A DNA stretch of 64,000 bases. It comes from Myxococcales bacterium (GTDB lineage Bacteria > Myxococcota_A > Polyangia > Haliangiales > Haliangiaceae). Made by a program: the position numbers and the translations under genes. This document shows positions 52,741 to 62,033 of the stretch, piece after piece. The notes beneath the pieces were generated by a model. It saw only the letters and a program-made list of their open reading frames with translations. It ran no database searches and had not been told where the DNA came from. The first letter of the stretch is position 1. Each line of letters starts with the position of its first letter. The stretch spans positions 1 to 64,000 of the forward strand of contig CANKMW010000016.1 of assembly GCA_947483555.1 (NCBI GenBank), written 5' to 3'.

Positions 52741-53910
52741 ATGCGCGCTGTGCTGGTCGCCACGATCGCCGGTCTCCTGGTGGTGCCTGCCGCCGCGGCG
52801 CCGCTGGTCGTCGAGCGGGTCGTCATCGTCGGCCGCACCGCCGCCGGCGCGTCGTGGACCGACGCCGCCACCGAGGCCCGCACCGGCGACGGCGCCGAGC
52901 TCGCGTTCGTGATCGTCGGTCGCGAGGGCAAGCGGCGCGTGGTGGTCGCCGATGCCGCGGTCGCGCCGCTGCGGCTCGGCAGGCGCTCCATCAAGAGTGC
53001 CGAACGTCGCGACCTGACCGCGGTCGGCGATCTGCGGGTGCAATGGTCGACGGTCGAGCCGCACGGCTTTCGCGACGGCGCGGCCGAGAACGGCGCCACC
53101 AGCGCGTTCTACTCCAACGTCTCGACCGAGGCGCGCGACTTCGGTCGCTGGCTCGGTTACGACCACATCGACTACTTCGAGCGCGTGGTGGCGCCGTGGT
53201 CCGCCGCGCCCAGCGCGCGCCGCGTCGCGGCCGAGATCAGCTCCGGCGAGGCCGACGCGATCCAGATCGCGGGGCTCGGCTCGGTCCGCTACAAGGTCGA
53301 GGTCGAGGTCGCCGGTGTGCGCCTGGCCACCGCGGGCGCCGAGGCCACCGATGGGTTCGGGTTGACGCGCGCCGTCCACCGGGTCTCGATCCGCGCCGGC
53401 GACGACTTCCTGGGCTGGTTGGGCGCGTACCTGCTGGTTCCCGAGGTGTTCGGCTCGGCCGGCGGCGGCGCCAACCACCAGACCGAGCGCTTCACCGGCG
53501 CCGACTGCGCCGACGTCATGGTCGGGGCCATGCGGCGGACCGGCCGCACGGATGTCGCGTACACCAACGTGGCCGGCCTGCCGCGCTACGCGGCCGTCGT
53601 CGCCCCGGCCCAGGTGCTCGACGACCACGGCATGCCGGCGACGCCGATCGCCGGCATCCAGCGTGGCGACCTGGTGCGCATCGACTACGGTGGTGCGCTG
53701 ACCGGTCACACGCCGCGCGGCTGGGACCATGTTGCCGCGCTGTGGGAGGATCGCAGCGACCCGCGGGGGCCGCACCGCGGCAAGAGCGACGGACAGCTCG
53801 ACGGCTTCGACCTGGTGATCCACATGGGCCACCCACGGCTGACGATCGAGCCGCTGTCGGAGCAATCGCCGGCGACCGTCGACGTCCTGCGCTGGCGGCG
53901 CCGTCGCTAA
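52741..53910 (+). CDS. Exported protein with a papain-like Cys/His pattern (389 aa)
   Basis: A signal peptide (MRAVLVATIAGLLVVPAAAA) begins the protein. A beta-rich middle section is followed by ERFTGADCADVMVGAMRRTG, with Cys at the start of a helix. A later TGHTPRGWDHVAALWEDRS carries a His on a strand. This order of Cys-helix then His-strand is that of NlpC/P60-like or DUF1287-like papain-fold enzymes, but similarity is only suggestive. It would act in the periplasm or outside. Confidence 0.55.
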   Translation: MRAVLVATIAGLLVVPAAAAPLVVERVVIVGRTAAGASWTDAATEARTGDGAELAFVIVGREGKRRVVVADAAVAPLRLGRRSIKSAERRDLTAVGDLRVQWSTVEPHGFRDGAAENGATSAFYSNVSTEARDFGRWLGYDHIDYFERVVAPWSAAPSARRVAAEISSGEADAIQIAGLGSVRYKVEVEVAGVRLATAGAEATDGFGLTRAVHRVSIRAGDDFLGWLGAYLLVPEVFGSAGGGANHQTERFTGADCADVMVGAMRRTGRTDVAYTNVAGLPRYAAVVAPAQVLDDHGMPATPIAGIQRGDLVRIDYGGALTGHTPRGWDHVAALWEDRSDPRGPHRGKSDGQLDGFDLVIHMGHPRLTIEPLSEQSPATVDVLRWRRRR

Positions 53911-53958
53911 CGGCCCGGATCACTACCGCAATCGTGCCACCGGGGGTACGCTGACCTC

Positions 53959-54087
53959 ATGGCACGGGACCTTCGGCTATCGCGGCCGGGCGTGGACCCG
54001 GTCCTCGATCGGACCGAGCGCAGCCTGATCGAGCGCTCGCTGGCCTGGTTACGTCCGCGCCGGCCGCGCGAGTCCGCGGTGCTGTGA
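53959..54087 (+). CDS. Possible very small protein (42 aa)
   Basis: An ATG at 53959 opens a short frame starting MARDLRLSRPGVDPVLDRTE and ending RRPRESAVL. It is basic and follows the local codon bias, and its stop is 6 bp before the GTG of the next gene, which fits a leader or coupled gene. It is too short for a firm call. Confidence 0.3.
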   Translation: MARDLRLSRPGVDPVLDRTERSLIERSLAWLRPRRPRESAVL

Positions 54088-54093
54088 AACCAC

Positions 54094-54993
54094 GTGAAGC
54101 GGGTCGCGATGCTCGGCGAGGTCCTCGAGCAGATCCCGTCGCTGTCGTCGCCATCGACGGCGTTCGATTCCGACCGTCACGAGGCCGAGCTCGCCGATCG
54201 GCTCGCCCACGTCGATCCGATGGACCGTGATCTGCCGTTGCCGGAGAAGGCGCAGGTGGCGCGCGCGTTCCTGCTCACGAAGATCGGTCTGTTGCGCGAC
54301 TTCCAGAGCTCGCTCGCTCCGGCCGCCGGTGGTGAGCCCGGGCTGCACGCCGAGATCCACGTCGAGCTGGCGCAGTCGGTCTACACGTTGATCGCGGTCG
54401 AGATCCTGGTCGGGCTGCTCACCGATCCCGGGCTCGCCGAGCCGCAGCGGCGGCGGGCGGCCCGCCAGCTGATCCTGATCTGGGATCGTGCCGCCCAGCT
54501 CGAGATCGACGACTTCTGCCCGCTGCTCGAGGCAGCCTGGCGGGCGCGGAGCCGGATCGGCGTGCACTTTGGCGCCCTGGTCGGTGCTGGCGAGTACATG
54601 CGGCTGGTCGCCTCGGACTGTCCCGCCGAGTTCCTCGACTACTTCGTGCGCGACGAGGCCGTCGACGAGGAGGTGCAGGCGTTCGAGGAGTTCCTGTTCA
54701 ACGTGCCGTTCGAGGACCTCGCCCGGCTGCGGGCGGCGGCTCGCGAGCGCGGCGCGGTGATCGATCGGCGCGCCGCCGAGGAGATCCTGGGTCGCTCCCT
54801 CGACGAGGCGGCGGCGATCGACGACCCCGACGCGGTCTTTCGTTCGTACTCGCGGCGCCGCACCGCCGCCGAGTTCCGGCGCTGGACCGGCGCGCCCGGA
54901 CCACGCCGGACCGCCGAGGCCAACATCATGACCAAGCTGCTGGCCGCGGTCGACGGCTTCACGACCGCCGAGTTCCGCGCCTTCCGGCCGTGA
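54094..54993 (+). CDS. Uncharacterised helical protein (299 aa)
   Basis: The GTG at 54094 opens a mostly helical, soluble protein (MKRVAMLGEVLEQIPSLSSP at the start; IHVELAQSVYTLIAVEILVG in the middle). There is no signal peptide, membrane segment or known motif. The tail is Arg-rich. It may be co-transcribed with the tiny upstream frame. I do not recognise the family. Confidence 0.65.
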   Translation: MKRVAMLGEVLEQIPSLSSPSTAFDSDRHEAELADRLAHVDPMDRDLPLPEKAQVARAFLLTKIGLLRDFQSSLAPAAGGEPGLHAEIHVELAQSVYTLIAVEILVGLLTDPGLAEPQRRRAARQLILIWDRAAQLEIDDFCPLLEAAWRARSRIGVHFGALVGAGEYMRLVASDCPAEFLDYFVRDEAVDEEVQAFEEFLFNVPFEDLARLRAAARERGAVIDRRAAEEILGRSLDEAAAIDDPDAVFRSYSRRRTAAEFRRWTGAPGPRRTAEANIMTKLLAAVDGFTTAEFRAFRP

Positions 54994-55000
54994 CCCGCGG

Positions 55001-56716
55001 CTACTGCATCCGGATCCGCAGGAAGCGGCCGCCGGCGTCCGGCGTGACGTCGGCCGGCGAACCCAGCCCCGGCAACTCGGGCAGCGCCAAGGCGGCGCCC
55101 GACAGCAGCGCGCTCGCCGTGCCGCCGATCTTGGCGGCGATCACGCTCTCGAGCAGGTCGTCGTTGCCGTCGTAGAGCTCGTCGAGCACAACGGCGGTGG
55201 CCGCGGTCGCCACCACGGTCGGGACCAGTTTGCCGTCGACCGGCACCAGCTCGAGGTCGAGGCGCAGCACGGCGCCGATCCGGAACAGGCGCTGATCGCC
55301 GACCACGAGGTCGAGCATGAGGTCGCCGATCTCGACCTTCAGGTCACCCAGGCCGCCCGGCGTGGCGCGCACCAGCGCCGGCAGCTCGCCATCGAGGTTG
55401 ACCTGCACCTTGGTGCCTGATGGATAGCGGGTGCCGAGCTCGGGCGCGACCAGCGCCAGCAGGTCGATCTCGACCTCCTCGACGGCGAGCTTGGTCAGAC
55501 CGCCGTCCTTCCAGGCCGCGAACAGGAGCTGGGCGACCAGGTTGCCATCGAGCAGCAGTTCGCCGCTCGCCACCACCGGGGCCGCGCCGTCGATCTGGGG
55601 CGCGCCCGGGGCGACCCGGCTGCCGGCACCGGCCGCCGCCGCGGCGATGCGCGCCACCAGCTTCGCGCTGGCGCCGCTGCCGATGCGGTCGAGCGCGGCG
55701 ACGCACAGGTGCATCACCAGCGGCCGGCCGAGCAGCTCCAGCTCCGAGCTTCGATCGAAGACCGTGATGTCGGCCAGCTTCTCGACCAGCATCGTGTTGG
55801 CCCGGGTGCCGACCTCGCCGCGCAGCTGCTCGCGCGCCTCCGCCGACTTGCTGCCGCTGAACATGTTCACCAGCCACGACTGCAACGGCCCCGACGTGCC
55901 CCAGACGTCGAAGTACCAGCCGTTGATCTGGACCTCGGGTGTGGTGTGGCGGAACGCGGTCAGGCAGTCGTGGCCGGGCTGCGGACTCGGCGTCAGCCGG
56001 GTCCAGATGTCGAGCGTGCCGCCCATCTCGCCGCCGATCGGAATCGTCGACAGCAGGCCCTGGCACTGGCCCTCGAAGTAGACGTAGAGGTTCGGGATGC
56101 GGATGTTGAGCCACAGGTCGGCGCCGTCGAGGTCGAGGCGGACCTGGGGTGCGCCCTGCGACGCTTCGACCGGCCAGGTCGTGCACTGCGAGTCCGACGA
56201 CAGCACGTCGCGCGCCATGATCTCGGCGGCGACGTCGACGTCACCGGCCTCGCTGGCCAGGCCCGCGCCCATGGCGGCCACGATGGCGTCGGAGAGCACC
56301 ATCGCCGCGCCGTCGCGGTTGTGGGCGCCGTCGGCGAGGTAGCGCGCGGCCAGGATCGAGCGGTTGGCCTTGCGGGCGTGACCGGCCTGGTCGCTGGCGA
56401 GGATGGCGATCGGGTTGAGCCCTGGCATCAGCGTGGCGCTGCCGGTGAAGCTGCCGTCGCCGGCGGTGGTGGCGGCGGTGCCGGCGATGGTGACGCCGGC
56501 CAGGCCCTCGCTCGCGGTCGCCTTGCCGGCGATCGTCCACGTCGTCGCGTCGGCGGTCGCCGGCGGCGCGAAGCGATCGAGGCCGGACAGATCGACGTCG
56601 ATCTTCCAGCTCGGCAGCGGCGGCACGTCGTCGCCGTCGTCACCCGCGCCGGGACCGGCGTCGTTGGAGCAGGCCGCAAGCGCGACGAACGCGAACCGAA
56701 CCGGTAGCTGGCGCAT
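55001..56716 (-). CDS. Large lipoprotein of unknown function (571 aa)
   Basis: A lipoprotein signal (MRQLPVRFAFVALAACSND, Cys at residue 16) is followed by an acidic linker and a beta-rich N-terminal region resembling a bacterial Ig-like repeat: ATASEGLAGVTIAGTAATTA, then LMPGLNPIAILASDQAGHA. The rest is mixed, with LWLNIRIPNLYVYFEGQCQG and a later stretch LKVEIGDLMLDLVVGDQRLF that recalls lipid-binding (TULIP/BPI-like) beta folds. That resemblance is tentative. The start at 56716 follows AGGGGG. Confidence 0.65.
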   Translation of the reverse strand: MRQLPVRFAFVALAACSNDAGPGAGDDGDDVPPLPSWKIDVDLSGLDRFAPPATADATTWTIAGKATASEGLAGVTIAGTAATTAGDGSFTGSATLMPGLNPIAILASDQAGHARKANRSILAARYLADGAHNRDGAAMVLSDAIVAAMGAGLASEAGDVDVAAEIMARDVLSSDSQCTTWPVEASQGAPQVRLDLDGADLWLNIRIPNLYVYFEGQCQGLLSTIPIGGEMGGTLDIWTRLTPSPQPGHDCLTAFRHTTPEVQINGWYFDVWGTSGPLQSWLVNMFSGSKSAEAREQLRGEVGTRANTMLVEKLADITVFDRSSELELLGRPLVMHLCVAALDRIGSGASAKLVARIAAAAAGAGSRVAPGAPQIDGAAPVVASGELLLDGNLVAQLLFAAWKDGGLTKLAVEEVEIDLLALVAPELGTRYPSGTKVQVNLDGELPALVRATPGGLGDLKVEIGDLMLDLVVGDQRLFRIGAVLRLDLELVPVDGKLVPTVVATAATAVVLDELYDGNDDLLESVIAAKIGGTASALLSGAALALPELPGLGSPADVTPDAGGRFLRIRMQ

Positions 56717-56730
56717 CGGATCCCCCTGGT

Positions 56731-56752
56731 GCCCTTCGATCGGGCTCAGGAC
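56731..56752. repeat. Short REP-like repeat
   Basis: A 22-bp minimal copy of the family (CCCTTCGAT...GCTCAGGAC) upstream of the large lipoprotein gene. The rest of the gap from 56717 to 56879 contains nothing I can assign. Confidence 0.55.
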
Positions 56753-56879
56753 GACCACGCTACGCCGCTCACCGGCCGCCTCGACGCACCGAGGTTGCCG
56801 GCGCGCCGAACCAACGTGCGTCGTGCCGTCGTGGCGACCGATCGCCCCCGCAGGGCGTCGCCGTCACGAGGCCGTCGCA

Positions 56880-57974
56880 TCACGGAACCGCGGGCGGGCG
56901 GAACCGGACCAGGCCGTCGAGGTCGCCGACGATGTCGCTGCCTCGGCGCACCACCTGGCGCGTGATGATCTCATCGGCCTTCGGATCCGGGGACTCCCAC
57001 GCCAGCCACAGGCCACCGGGGCCGGGCTCGATCTCGGTGCCCTGCGCGAGCGGTTGCTCGCGGCAACCGTCGTGCAGCGTCCAGCGCGACGGCACCAGGT
57101 CGGCCAGGCCCGGCGAGCCGTACACGATCAGCAACCGCGGCGGCGCCACCGAGACCCAGTGATGGGCGTAGATGTGCTCGCCGTCCGACTCGCTACCGCT
57201 GAACACGGTCTGCTTCGGGCGGGTGCCGGCCGGCGGGGTGCATGCGAGCTCGCGGTCGTCGTCGATCAGCTTGGTCCGGAACCCGGACGCCGTGGCCGAC
57301 GGCCAGCTCCACGTCCGCGCCACGACCGCGTCGCCGTTGCTGACGACCTCGGCCGTCGGCCACAGTCTCGCCGTCACCCAGACCTCGCACTGCCAGCCGT
57401 CGTACGGGAATCCCCATGGGCACTCCGCCCACCAGGCGGCGCCGTCGGTGATGACCAGACCGGCGCCGATGCGTTCCAGCACGCCGCCCTCGGTGAGCCC
57501 GTCGTCGTCCTCGGTCTTGGGCCGCGGCGTCTTGAACGTCGATGGCCCGGGGACCGTGACCGCGGTGATCGCGGTCGCCGTCACGCCCAGGACGGTGCGC
57601 GGCGGGAGGTGGACGAAGAAGTGATCGCGGTCGCCCCAGTCGCCGGACAGTGACCCCGCGAAGTCGTCGTCGGAATCCGGCGCCGCCAGCTTGCTCGACC
57701 CGAGCGCCGCGAGCCGCCCGCCCGCCACGCTGTACGCGGTCAACTCGCCGCCGTCGAGCGCCACCAGGTCGGCCGTCGCGAAGCGAGTCGGCGGTGCCGG
57801 CAGCGCCACGACAGCGGCCTCGCCGCCGCCGCCACCGCTCCCGCCACCGTTCCCGCTCCCGCCATCGCCGCGGTCGCCAGCCCCGCCGCCACCGCCGCCG
57901 ATCGGATTCGCGGCCCGCGTGCCGCCGCAGGACGAGATCAGGACCAGGGCGGCGAACGACGTGGTGGCGCGCAT
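56880..57974 (-). CDS. Lipoprotein of unknown function (364 aa)
   Basis: The signal peptide MRATTSFAALVLISSCGG has its lipobox Cys at residue 16. A 50-residue Gly-rich linker precedes a beta-rich domain with many Trp residues (AAWWAECPWGFPYDGWQCEV; ARTWSWPSATASGF), which suggests a beta-propeller-like or sugar-binding surface protein. No family is recognised. Longer upstream readings of this frame are low quality. Confidence 0.6.
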   Translation of the reverse strand: MRATTSFAALVLISSCGGTRAANPIGGGGGGAGDRGDGGSGNGGGSGGGGGEAAVVALPAPPTRFATADLVALDGGELTAYSVAGGRLAALGSSKLAAPDSDDDFAGSLSGDWGDRDHFFVHLPPRTVLGVTATAITAVTVPGPSTFKTPRPKTEDDDGLTEGGVLERIGAGLVITDGAAWWAECPWGFPYDGWQCEVWVTARLWPTAEVVSNGDAVVARTWSWPSATASGFRTKLIDDDRELACTPPAGTRPKQTVFSGSESDGEHIYAHHWVSVAPPRLLIVYGSPGLADLVPSRWTLHDGCREQPLAQGTEIEPGPGGLWLAWESPDPKADEIITRQVVRRGSDIVGDLDGLVRFRPPAVP

Positions 57975-58028
57975 GACGCCAACGGTACCGCACCTGATCC
58001 GACCGTGGTCCAGGCTCGTATGGGCGGC

Positions 58029-58391
58029 ATGTCGCGTCTCCCCATCATCATGGTCATCGCCACCCTCCTGCCGGCCTGTGTCGATCTCGAGCCAACGCTC
58101 GACGACGCCGCGGCCGAGCTGGTCCGCTCGCCGAGCTGGATTCCCGATCTCGATCTCCCCGAGTTGCCCGAGGTTCCCGGCGACGGCGGCGACAGTCCCG
58201 AGTTCGACATCACCCAGCAAGACGGTCTGCAGCGGTGTTTCTACCAGCTCGAGGTCGACGTGCGCGGTTGCCACTACGCCTTCCCGACCAACGTCGCCGA
58301 CCACAACGCGTGCATCGAGGGCGCCAGCGCCGACTACGACAGCTGCTTGCGCTGGGTCCAGACCCTGCCGTACGAGGAGGATGCGTCGTAG
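58029..58391 (+). CDS. Small lipoprotein (120 aa)
   Basis: The signal MSRLPIIMVIATLLPACVDL has a lipobox Cys at residue 17. The mature protein is acidic with four further Cys residues (for example GLQRCFYQLEVDVRGCHYAF), likely two disulphides. It is divergent from the preceding lipoprotein gene. An upstream ATG (58020 or 58005) is possible. The function is unknown. Confidence 0.6.
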   Translation: MSRLPIIMVIATLLPACVDLEPTLDDAAAELVRSPSWIPDLDLPELPEVPGDGGDSPEFDITQQDGLQRCFYQLEVDVRGCHYAFPTNVADHNACIEGASADYDSCLRWVQTLPYEEDAS

Positions 58392-58410
58392 CGGCGCTCG
58401 TCAGTTCGCT

Positions 58411-58482
58411 GTCGCTAACGGTCGCTAAACGGTCGCTAACGGTCGCTAACGGCAATGCCGATCACTTGGCGACAAGTGATCG
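58411..58482. repeat. Tandem decamers and a perfect inverted repeat
   Basis: Four tandem copies of GTCGCTAACG (58411-58451, one with an extra A) are followed by a perfect 9-bp inverted repeat, CGATCACTT (58459-58467) and AAGTGATCG (58474-58482), with a 6-nt loop. No T-run follows, so it is not a standard terminator. Confidence 0.6.
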
Positions 58483-58503
58483 AGATGATCCGCGTTTCCG
58501 CTT

Positions 58504-58603
58504 GTCCTGAGCGAAACGCGAGCGCCAGCGAGCGTGAGTCGAAGGACGTACTCCCTCGAACATGCGCCCTTCGACTCGGCCGCTGCGCGGCCTCGCTCAC
58601 GGC
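58504..58603. repeat. Two REP-like hairpins in opposite orientation
   Basis: One hairpin spans 58504-58547 (GTCCT/AGGAC arms) and a second, inverted, spans 58566-58603 (GGCCGC/GCGGCC-type inner stem). This stretch from 58392 to 58664 between the small lipoprotein and the HD-GYP gene has no gene that I can support. Confidence 0.75.
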
Positions 58604-58664
58604 GGCCGGTGTTGTAGGTGATCGACATGATTGGGCTGCAGCTGCCAACTGAATGGCATTGTCG

Positions 58665-60209
58665 CTAACGGGGCAACAGGCTGCCCTCGCCACGCTTGCG
58701 GAGGTCGTCGCGGTGGTCCTCGATCATCTTCACGAACAGCTCGGCCAGCTCGGGGTCGAACTGGGTGCCGGCGCAACGCTCGATCTCGCCGACCGCGACC
58801 TCGTGCGGCAAGGCGCGGCGATAGGCACGGTCCGAGGTCATGGCGTCGTACGCATCGGCGATCGCCACCACCCGTCCGACCAGCGGGATGTCGTGGCCGC
58901 GCAAGCCGCGCGGGTAGCCGCCGCCGTCCCACCACTCGTGGTGGCACCAGCAGCCATCGATGAGCCCGTGCAGGCACGGCACCGGATCGAGGATGCGCTT
59001 GCCCTTCTCGGGGTGCTGGCGGAAGACCCGCATCTCGTCGGGCGTCAGCTTGCCCGGCTTGTTGAGCATGTCGTAGCGCACGCCCAGCTTGCCGATGTCG
59101 TGCATCACGCCGGCCTCGACGGTGCGGCGGACCTCGGCATCGGACAGGGTGAGGCCACGCGCGATCAGCTCGGCGTAGCGGGCGACGCGCTCGCTGTGGC
59201 CGCGGGTGTAGAGGTCGGTCTCCTCGAGCGCCTGGGCAAACCCGGCCACCGTCGACTGGAAGGTCGACTCGAGCACCTCGTTGGCGGCGCGCAGCTCGTC
59301 GTTGCGCATGCGCAGGTCGTCGTAGAGGCGCGCGTTGTCGATCGCGCCGGCGGCGCGCGAACCGAGCACGGTCAGCATCTTGCGATGGCCCTCGTCGAAC
59401 TTCTTGCCGCGCGTGAAGCTGTAGACGTTGAGCACGCCGATCACCGCCGCGCCGACCTGCAAGGGCACGCTGAGGAACGACGCCAGCTCGCGGCCGGGAG
59501 CCGCCACGCCGACGAAGAAGCGGCTGGCGCTGTCGCCGTGCGAGACCACCGGCTGACCGCGATCGAAGCGCTCGATCAAGAGCTCGAACGCCGGCGTCGG
59601 CACCGTCGGTGAGCCGGCGCCATCGCCGATCAGCTTGACCCGCTCCTCGTACTTGCCGGTGCGCAGGTCGCGCAGGTGCAGCGTCGCCACGTCGGCGTCG
59701 GTCTCGGCCAGCGCCGCCTTCAGGATGGTGTCGAGGATGTGATCGAGATCGACGCTGGTCGCCAGCGCCTCGCTCACCTTGTAGATCGTGAGCGCCTCGC
59801 GGAGCCGGATGTTCTCGGCCTGCAGCTGCTGACGGTACAGGCCGCGCTGGACGACGTGGATGACCTCCTCGACCTTGAACGGCTTGAGGATGTAATCGTA
59901 GGCGCCACGCTTCATGGCCTCGATCGCGGTCTCGACCGTGCCGAAGCCGGTCATGATCACGGTGAGGACGTTGATGTTCTCCTCGGCCAGCTTCTCGAGC
60001 AGCTGCAGGCCGGAGACCCGGGGCATCTTGAGGTCCGAGATGACCAGGTCGTAGGGGCGGAGCCGAAGCTCCTCGATCGCCTTCTGCCCGTCCTCGACCG
60101 CGGCCACCACGTAGCCTTCGAGCGTCAAGAACTCGGCGAGGATCTCGCGGATCACTCGCTCGTCGTCGACGACGAGGATGCGTGCCGCCTCGCTTGCGCT
60201 GGTGGTCAT
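58665..60209 (-). CDS. Response regulator with GAF and HD-GYP domains (514 aa)
   Basis: A receiver domain (about residues 1-125; phosphoacceptor Asp59 in LVISDLKMPR, and KPF) is followed by a coiled linker, a GAF domain (about 150-310) and an HD-GYP domain (about 325-500). HD-GYP landmarks are RGHSERVARYAELIARG, VMHDIGKLGV, and the GGGYPRGLRG box. HD-GYP enzymes hydrolyse cyclic-di-GMP, so the protein should lower c-di-GMP on phosphorylation by a sensor kinase. No kinase is adjacent. The coiled-coil lipoprotein gene lies upstream on the same strand. Confidence 0.93.
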   Translation of the reverse strand: MTTSASEAARILVVDDERVIREILAEFLTLEGYVVAAVEDGQKAIEELRLRPYDLVISDLKMPRVSGLQLLEKLAEENINVLTVIMTGFGTVETAIEAMKRGAYDYILKPFKVEEVIHVVQRGLYRQQLQAENIRLREALTIYKVSEALATSVDLDHILDTILKAALAETDADVATLHLRDLRTGKYEERVKLIGDGAGSPTVPTPAFELLIERFDRGQPVVSHGDSASRFFVGVAAPGRELASFLSVPLQVGAAVIGVLNVYSFTRGKKFDEGHRKMLTVLGSRAAGAIDNARLYDDLRMRNDELRAANEVLESTFQSTVAGFAQALEETDLYTRGHSERVARYAELIARGLTLSDAEVRRTVEAGVMHDIGKLGVRYDMLNKPGKLTPDEMRVFRQHPEKGKRILDPVPCLHGLIDGCWCHHEWWDGGGYPRGLRGHDIPLVGRVVAIADAYDAMTSDRAYRRALPHEVAVGEIERCAGTQFDPELAELFVKMIEDHRDDLRKRGEGSLLPR

Positions 60210-60248
60210 CGGGTGGAAGCCCGTCAGCTCCTCGTCAGCCCCTGGGGG

Positions 60249-61109
60249 TCACTCGCCGCCGCCCGAACCGCTACCGCCACCGGCGGCGTCGTCGGTGCGC
60301 GGGATCTGCTGGTCACTCCGGGAACCGTCGCCGCCGATCGTGGTGCCGCCCGAGCCCAGCGTCGGGTCGGTGGCGTCGATCGGCTTGGGCGACATCGGGT
60401 CCGGGAACTCGCTCTTCTTGCCCAGCGTCTTGTCGGCCTCGCCCTGCAGGACCAGCCACTTCTGGCGCGCACCCAGGGCGGTGCTCTTGGCAGCTTCGGC
60501 CTTCTGCTTGGCGCCGTCGACGCGCTTGGTGCGCTGCGCCTCCTGCTGGACGAAGTTGTCGTAGTTGAAGCCGGCCGGCGCGATGTTGTTCTTCTGCGCC
60601 AGGCGGGCCTTGGCCAGCTCGTACTGGGCCTCGCGCCAGTAGGTGTTCTCCTGGGTGAAGCGGAGCAGCTTCTGCAGCCAGGTGCCATACGAGGTGTAGT
60701 ACTTGACCCGATCGTCGGCGGCGTTGCGGGCCAGCTCGGCGCCGCGCTTCTCGCGGGTGGCGTCGTTGATCCGGTTCTTGTCGGCCGACTGCTCGGCGGC
60801 CTTGAGGCGGCTGGTCGCCGAGTCGAGGTCGAGCTTGGCGGCGCGGGCCTCGTTCTTGGCGACGTCGAGCTGCAGCTTCGACTCGCGCAGGTCGGCCTCG
60901 GCCTTGGCCTTCTCGCGGGTCGCGACGTTGTGATCGTTCTGCGCCTTGATCACCTCGCTCTGCTGATCGACAGGGATCGCGGCAATGTAGCTGTCTTCGA
61001 AGTGGCGGCCGAGGGGCGGCGGCGGGCCGTCCGACGAGCCGCCGCAGCCAGGGCCAGTCCCCAGGCTCACGCCCAGGGTCAACAGCAATGAAATAACGGA
61101 GCTCCTCAT
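60249..61109 (-). CDS. Coiled-coil lipoprotein (286 aa)
   Basis: A lipoprotein signal (VISLLLTLGVSLGTGPGCGG, Cys at residue 22) precedes a long coiled coil rich in Ala, Lys and Glu (about 50-215; for example AKAEADLRESKLQLDVAKNE). The C-terminal tail is Gly/Ser/Asp-rich. Such proteins often have envelope scaffold roles. It lies upstream of the response regulator on the same strand with a 39-bp gap. No specific function can be given. Confidence 0.65.
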   Translation of the reverse strand: MRSSVISLLLTLGVSLGTGPGCGGSSDGPPPPLGRHFEDSYIAAIPVDQQSEVIKAQNDHNVATREKAKAEADLRESKLQLDVAKNEARAAKLDLDSATSRLKAAEQSADKNRINDATREKRGAELARNAADDRVKYYTSYGTWLQKLLRFTQENTYWREAQYELAKARLAQKNNIAPAGFNYDNFVQQEAQRTKRVDGAKQKAEAAKSTALGARQKWLVLQGEADKTLGKKSEFPDPMSPKPIDATDPTLGSGGTTIGGDGSRSDQQIPRTDDAAGGGSGSGGGE

Positions 61110-61224
61110 CGGGGCGAGCGTACTACGAAGCGCGATGCCACGGGGCGGGGCGGGTCATTCGCCGCCGTGAGACCAAGCGAGCCGGGTCGTTACGGGTGAG
61201 TTCTGGGGTTAGAGTGGGGCAGCC

Positions 61225-62031
61225 ATGACGTGCCTCCTCGCGGTCGACGTGGGCAACACCAACACGGTGCTCGGGGTGTTCCGCGGCGGCGATCTGTTCG
61301 CGCACTGGCGGATCGAGACCCGGGCCTCGCGGACCTCCGACGAGTACGCGGTGCTGGTGCGCTCGCTGCTCGAGCTCGAGGGCTTCGCGTGGGGCAGCCT
61401 CGACGCCGGCATCATCTCGTCGGTCGTCCCGCCGGCGGTGTTCGGGATCCAGCGCTTCTTCAAGCGCTACGTGGGCGCGCCCGCGATCCTGGTCGGGCCG
61501 GGCATCAAGACCGGCATGCCCATCCTGTACGAGAATCCACGCGAGGTGGGCGCCGATCGGATCGTCAACGCGGTCGCCGCGTTCGAGCAGCTCAAGGGCG
61601 GCTGTATCGTCGTCGATTTCGGTACCGCGACCACCTGGGACGTGGTCACCCCCAAGGGTGAGTATCTGGGCGGCATCATCGCGCCCGGCGTGCACATCAG
61701 CGCCGAGGCGCTGTACGAGCACGCCGCCAAGCTGCCGCGCGTCGAGATCGCTCGCCCCAACAAGGTGATCGGCCGCAACACGGTGTCGTCGATGCAGGCC
61801 GGGCTCCTGTTCGGCTACGCCGGCATGGTCGATGCGCTGGTGGCCCGCATCCGCGCCGAGGTCGACTTTCCGGCCCGCTGCATCGCCACCGGCGGCCTGG
61901 CCGAGCTGATCGCCACCGAGACCACGACCATCGAGAGCACCGACGAGCTGCTCACCCTCAAGGGCCTCAAGATCCTCTACGATCGCAACCTCGGCGCCCA
62001 CGTCGCCGCCAGCCAGGCTCACGGAGGCTGA
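61225..62031 (+). CDS. coaX: Type III pantothenate kinase (268 aa)
   Basis: CoaX phosphorylates pantothenate in coenzyme A synthesis. The family signature is complete: MTCLLAVDVGNTNTVLGVF (ASKHA phosphate-1 motif), then PREVGADRIVNAVAAFEQL, CIVVDFGTATTWDVV and GGIIAPGVHISAEALYEHAA. The C-terminal CIATGGLAELIA is the adenosine loop. The length is normal. The next gene starts two bases after its stop. Confidence 0.95.
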   Translation: MTCLLAVDVGNTNTVLGVFRGGDLFAHWRIETRASRTSDEYAVLVRSLLELEGFAWGSLDAGIISSVVPPAVFGIQRFFKRYVGAPAILVGPGIKTGMPILYENPREVGADRIVNAVAAFEQLKGGCIVVDFGTATTWDVVTPKGEYLGGIIAPGVHISAEALYEHAAKLPRVEIARPNKVIGRNTVSSMQAGLLFGYAGMVDALVARIRAEVDFPARCIATGGLAELIATETTTIESTDELLTLKGLKILYDRNLGAHVAASQAHGG

Positions 62032-62033
62032 TC

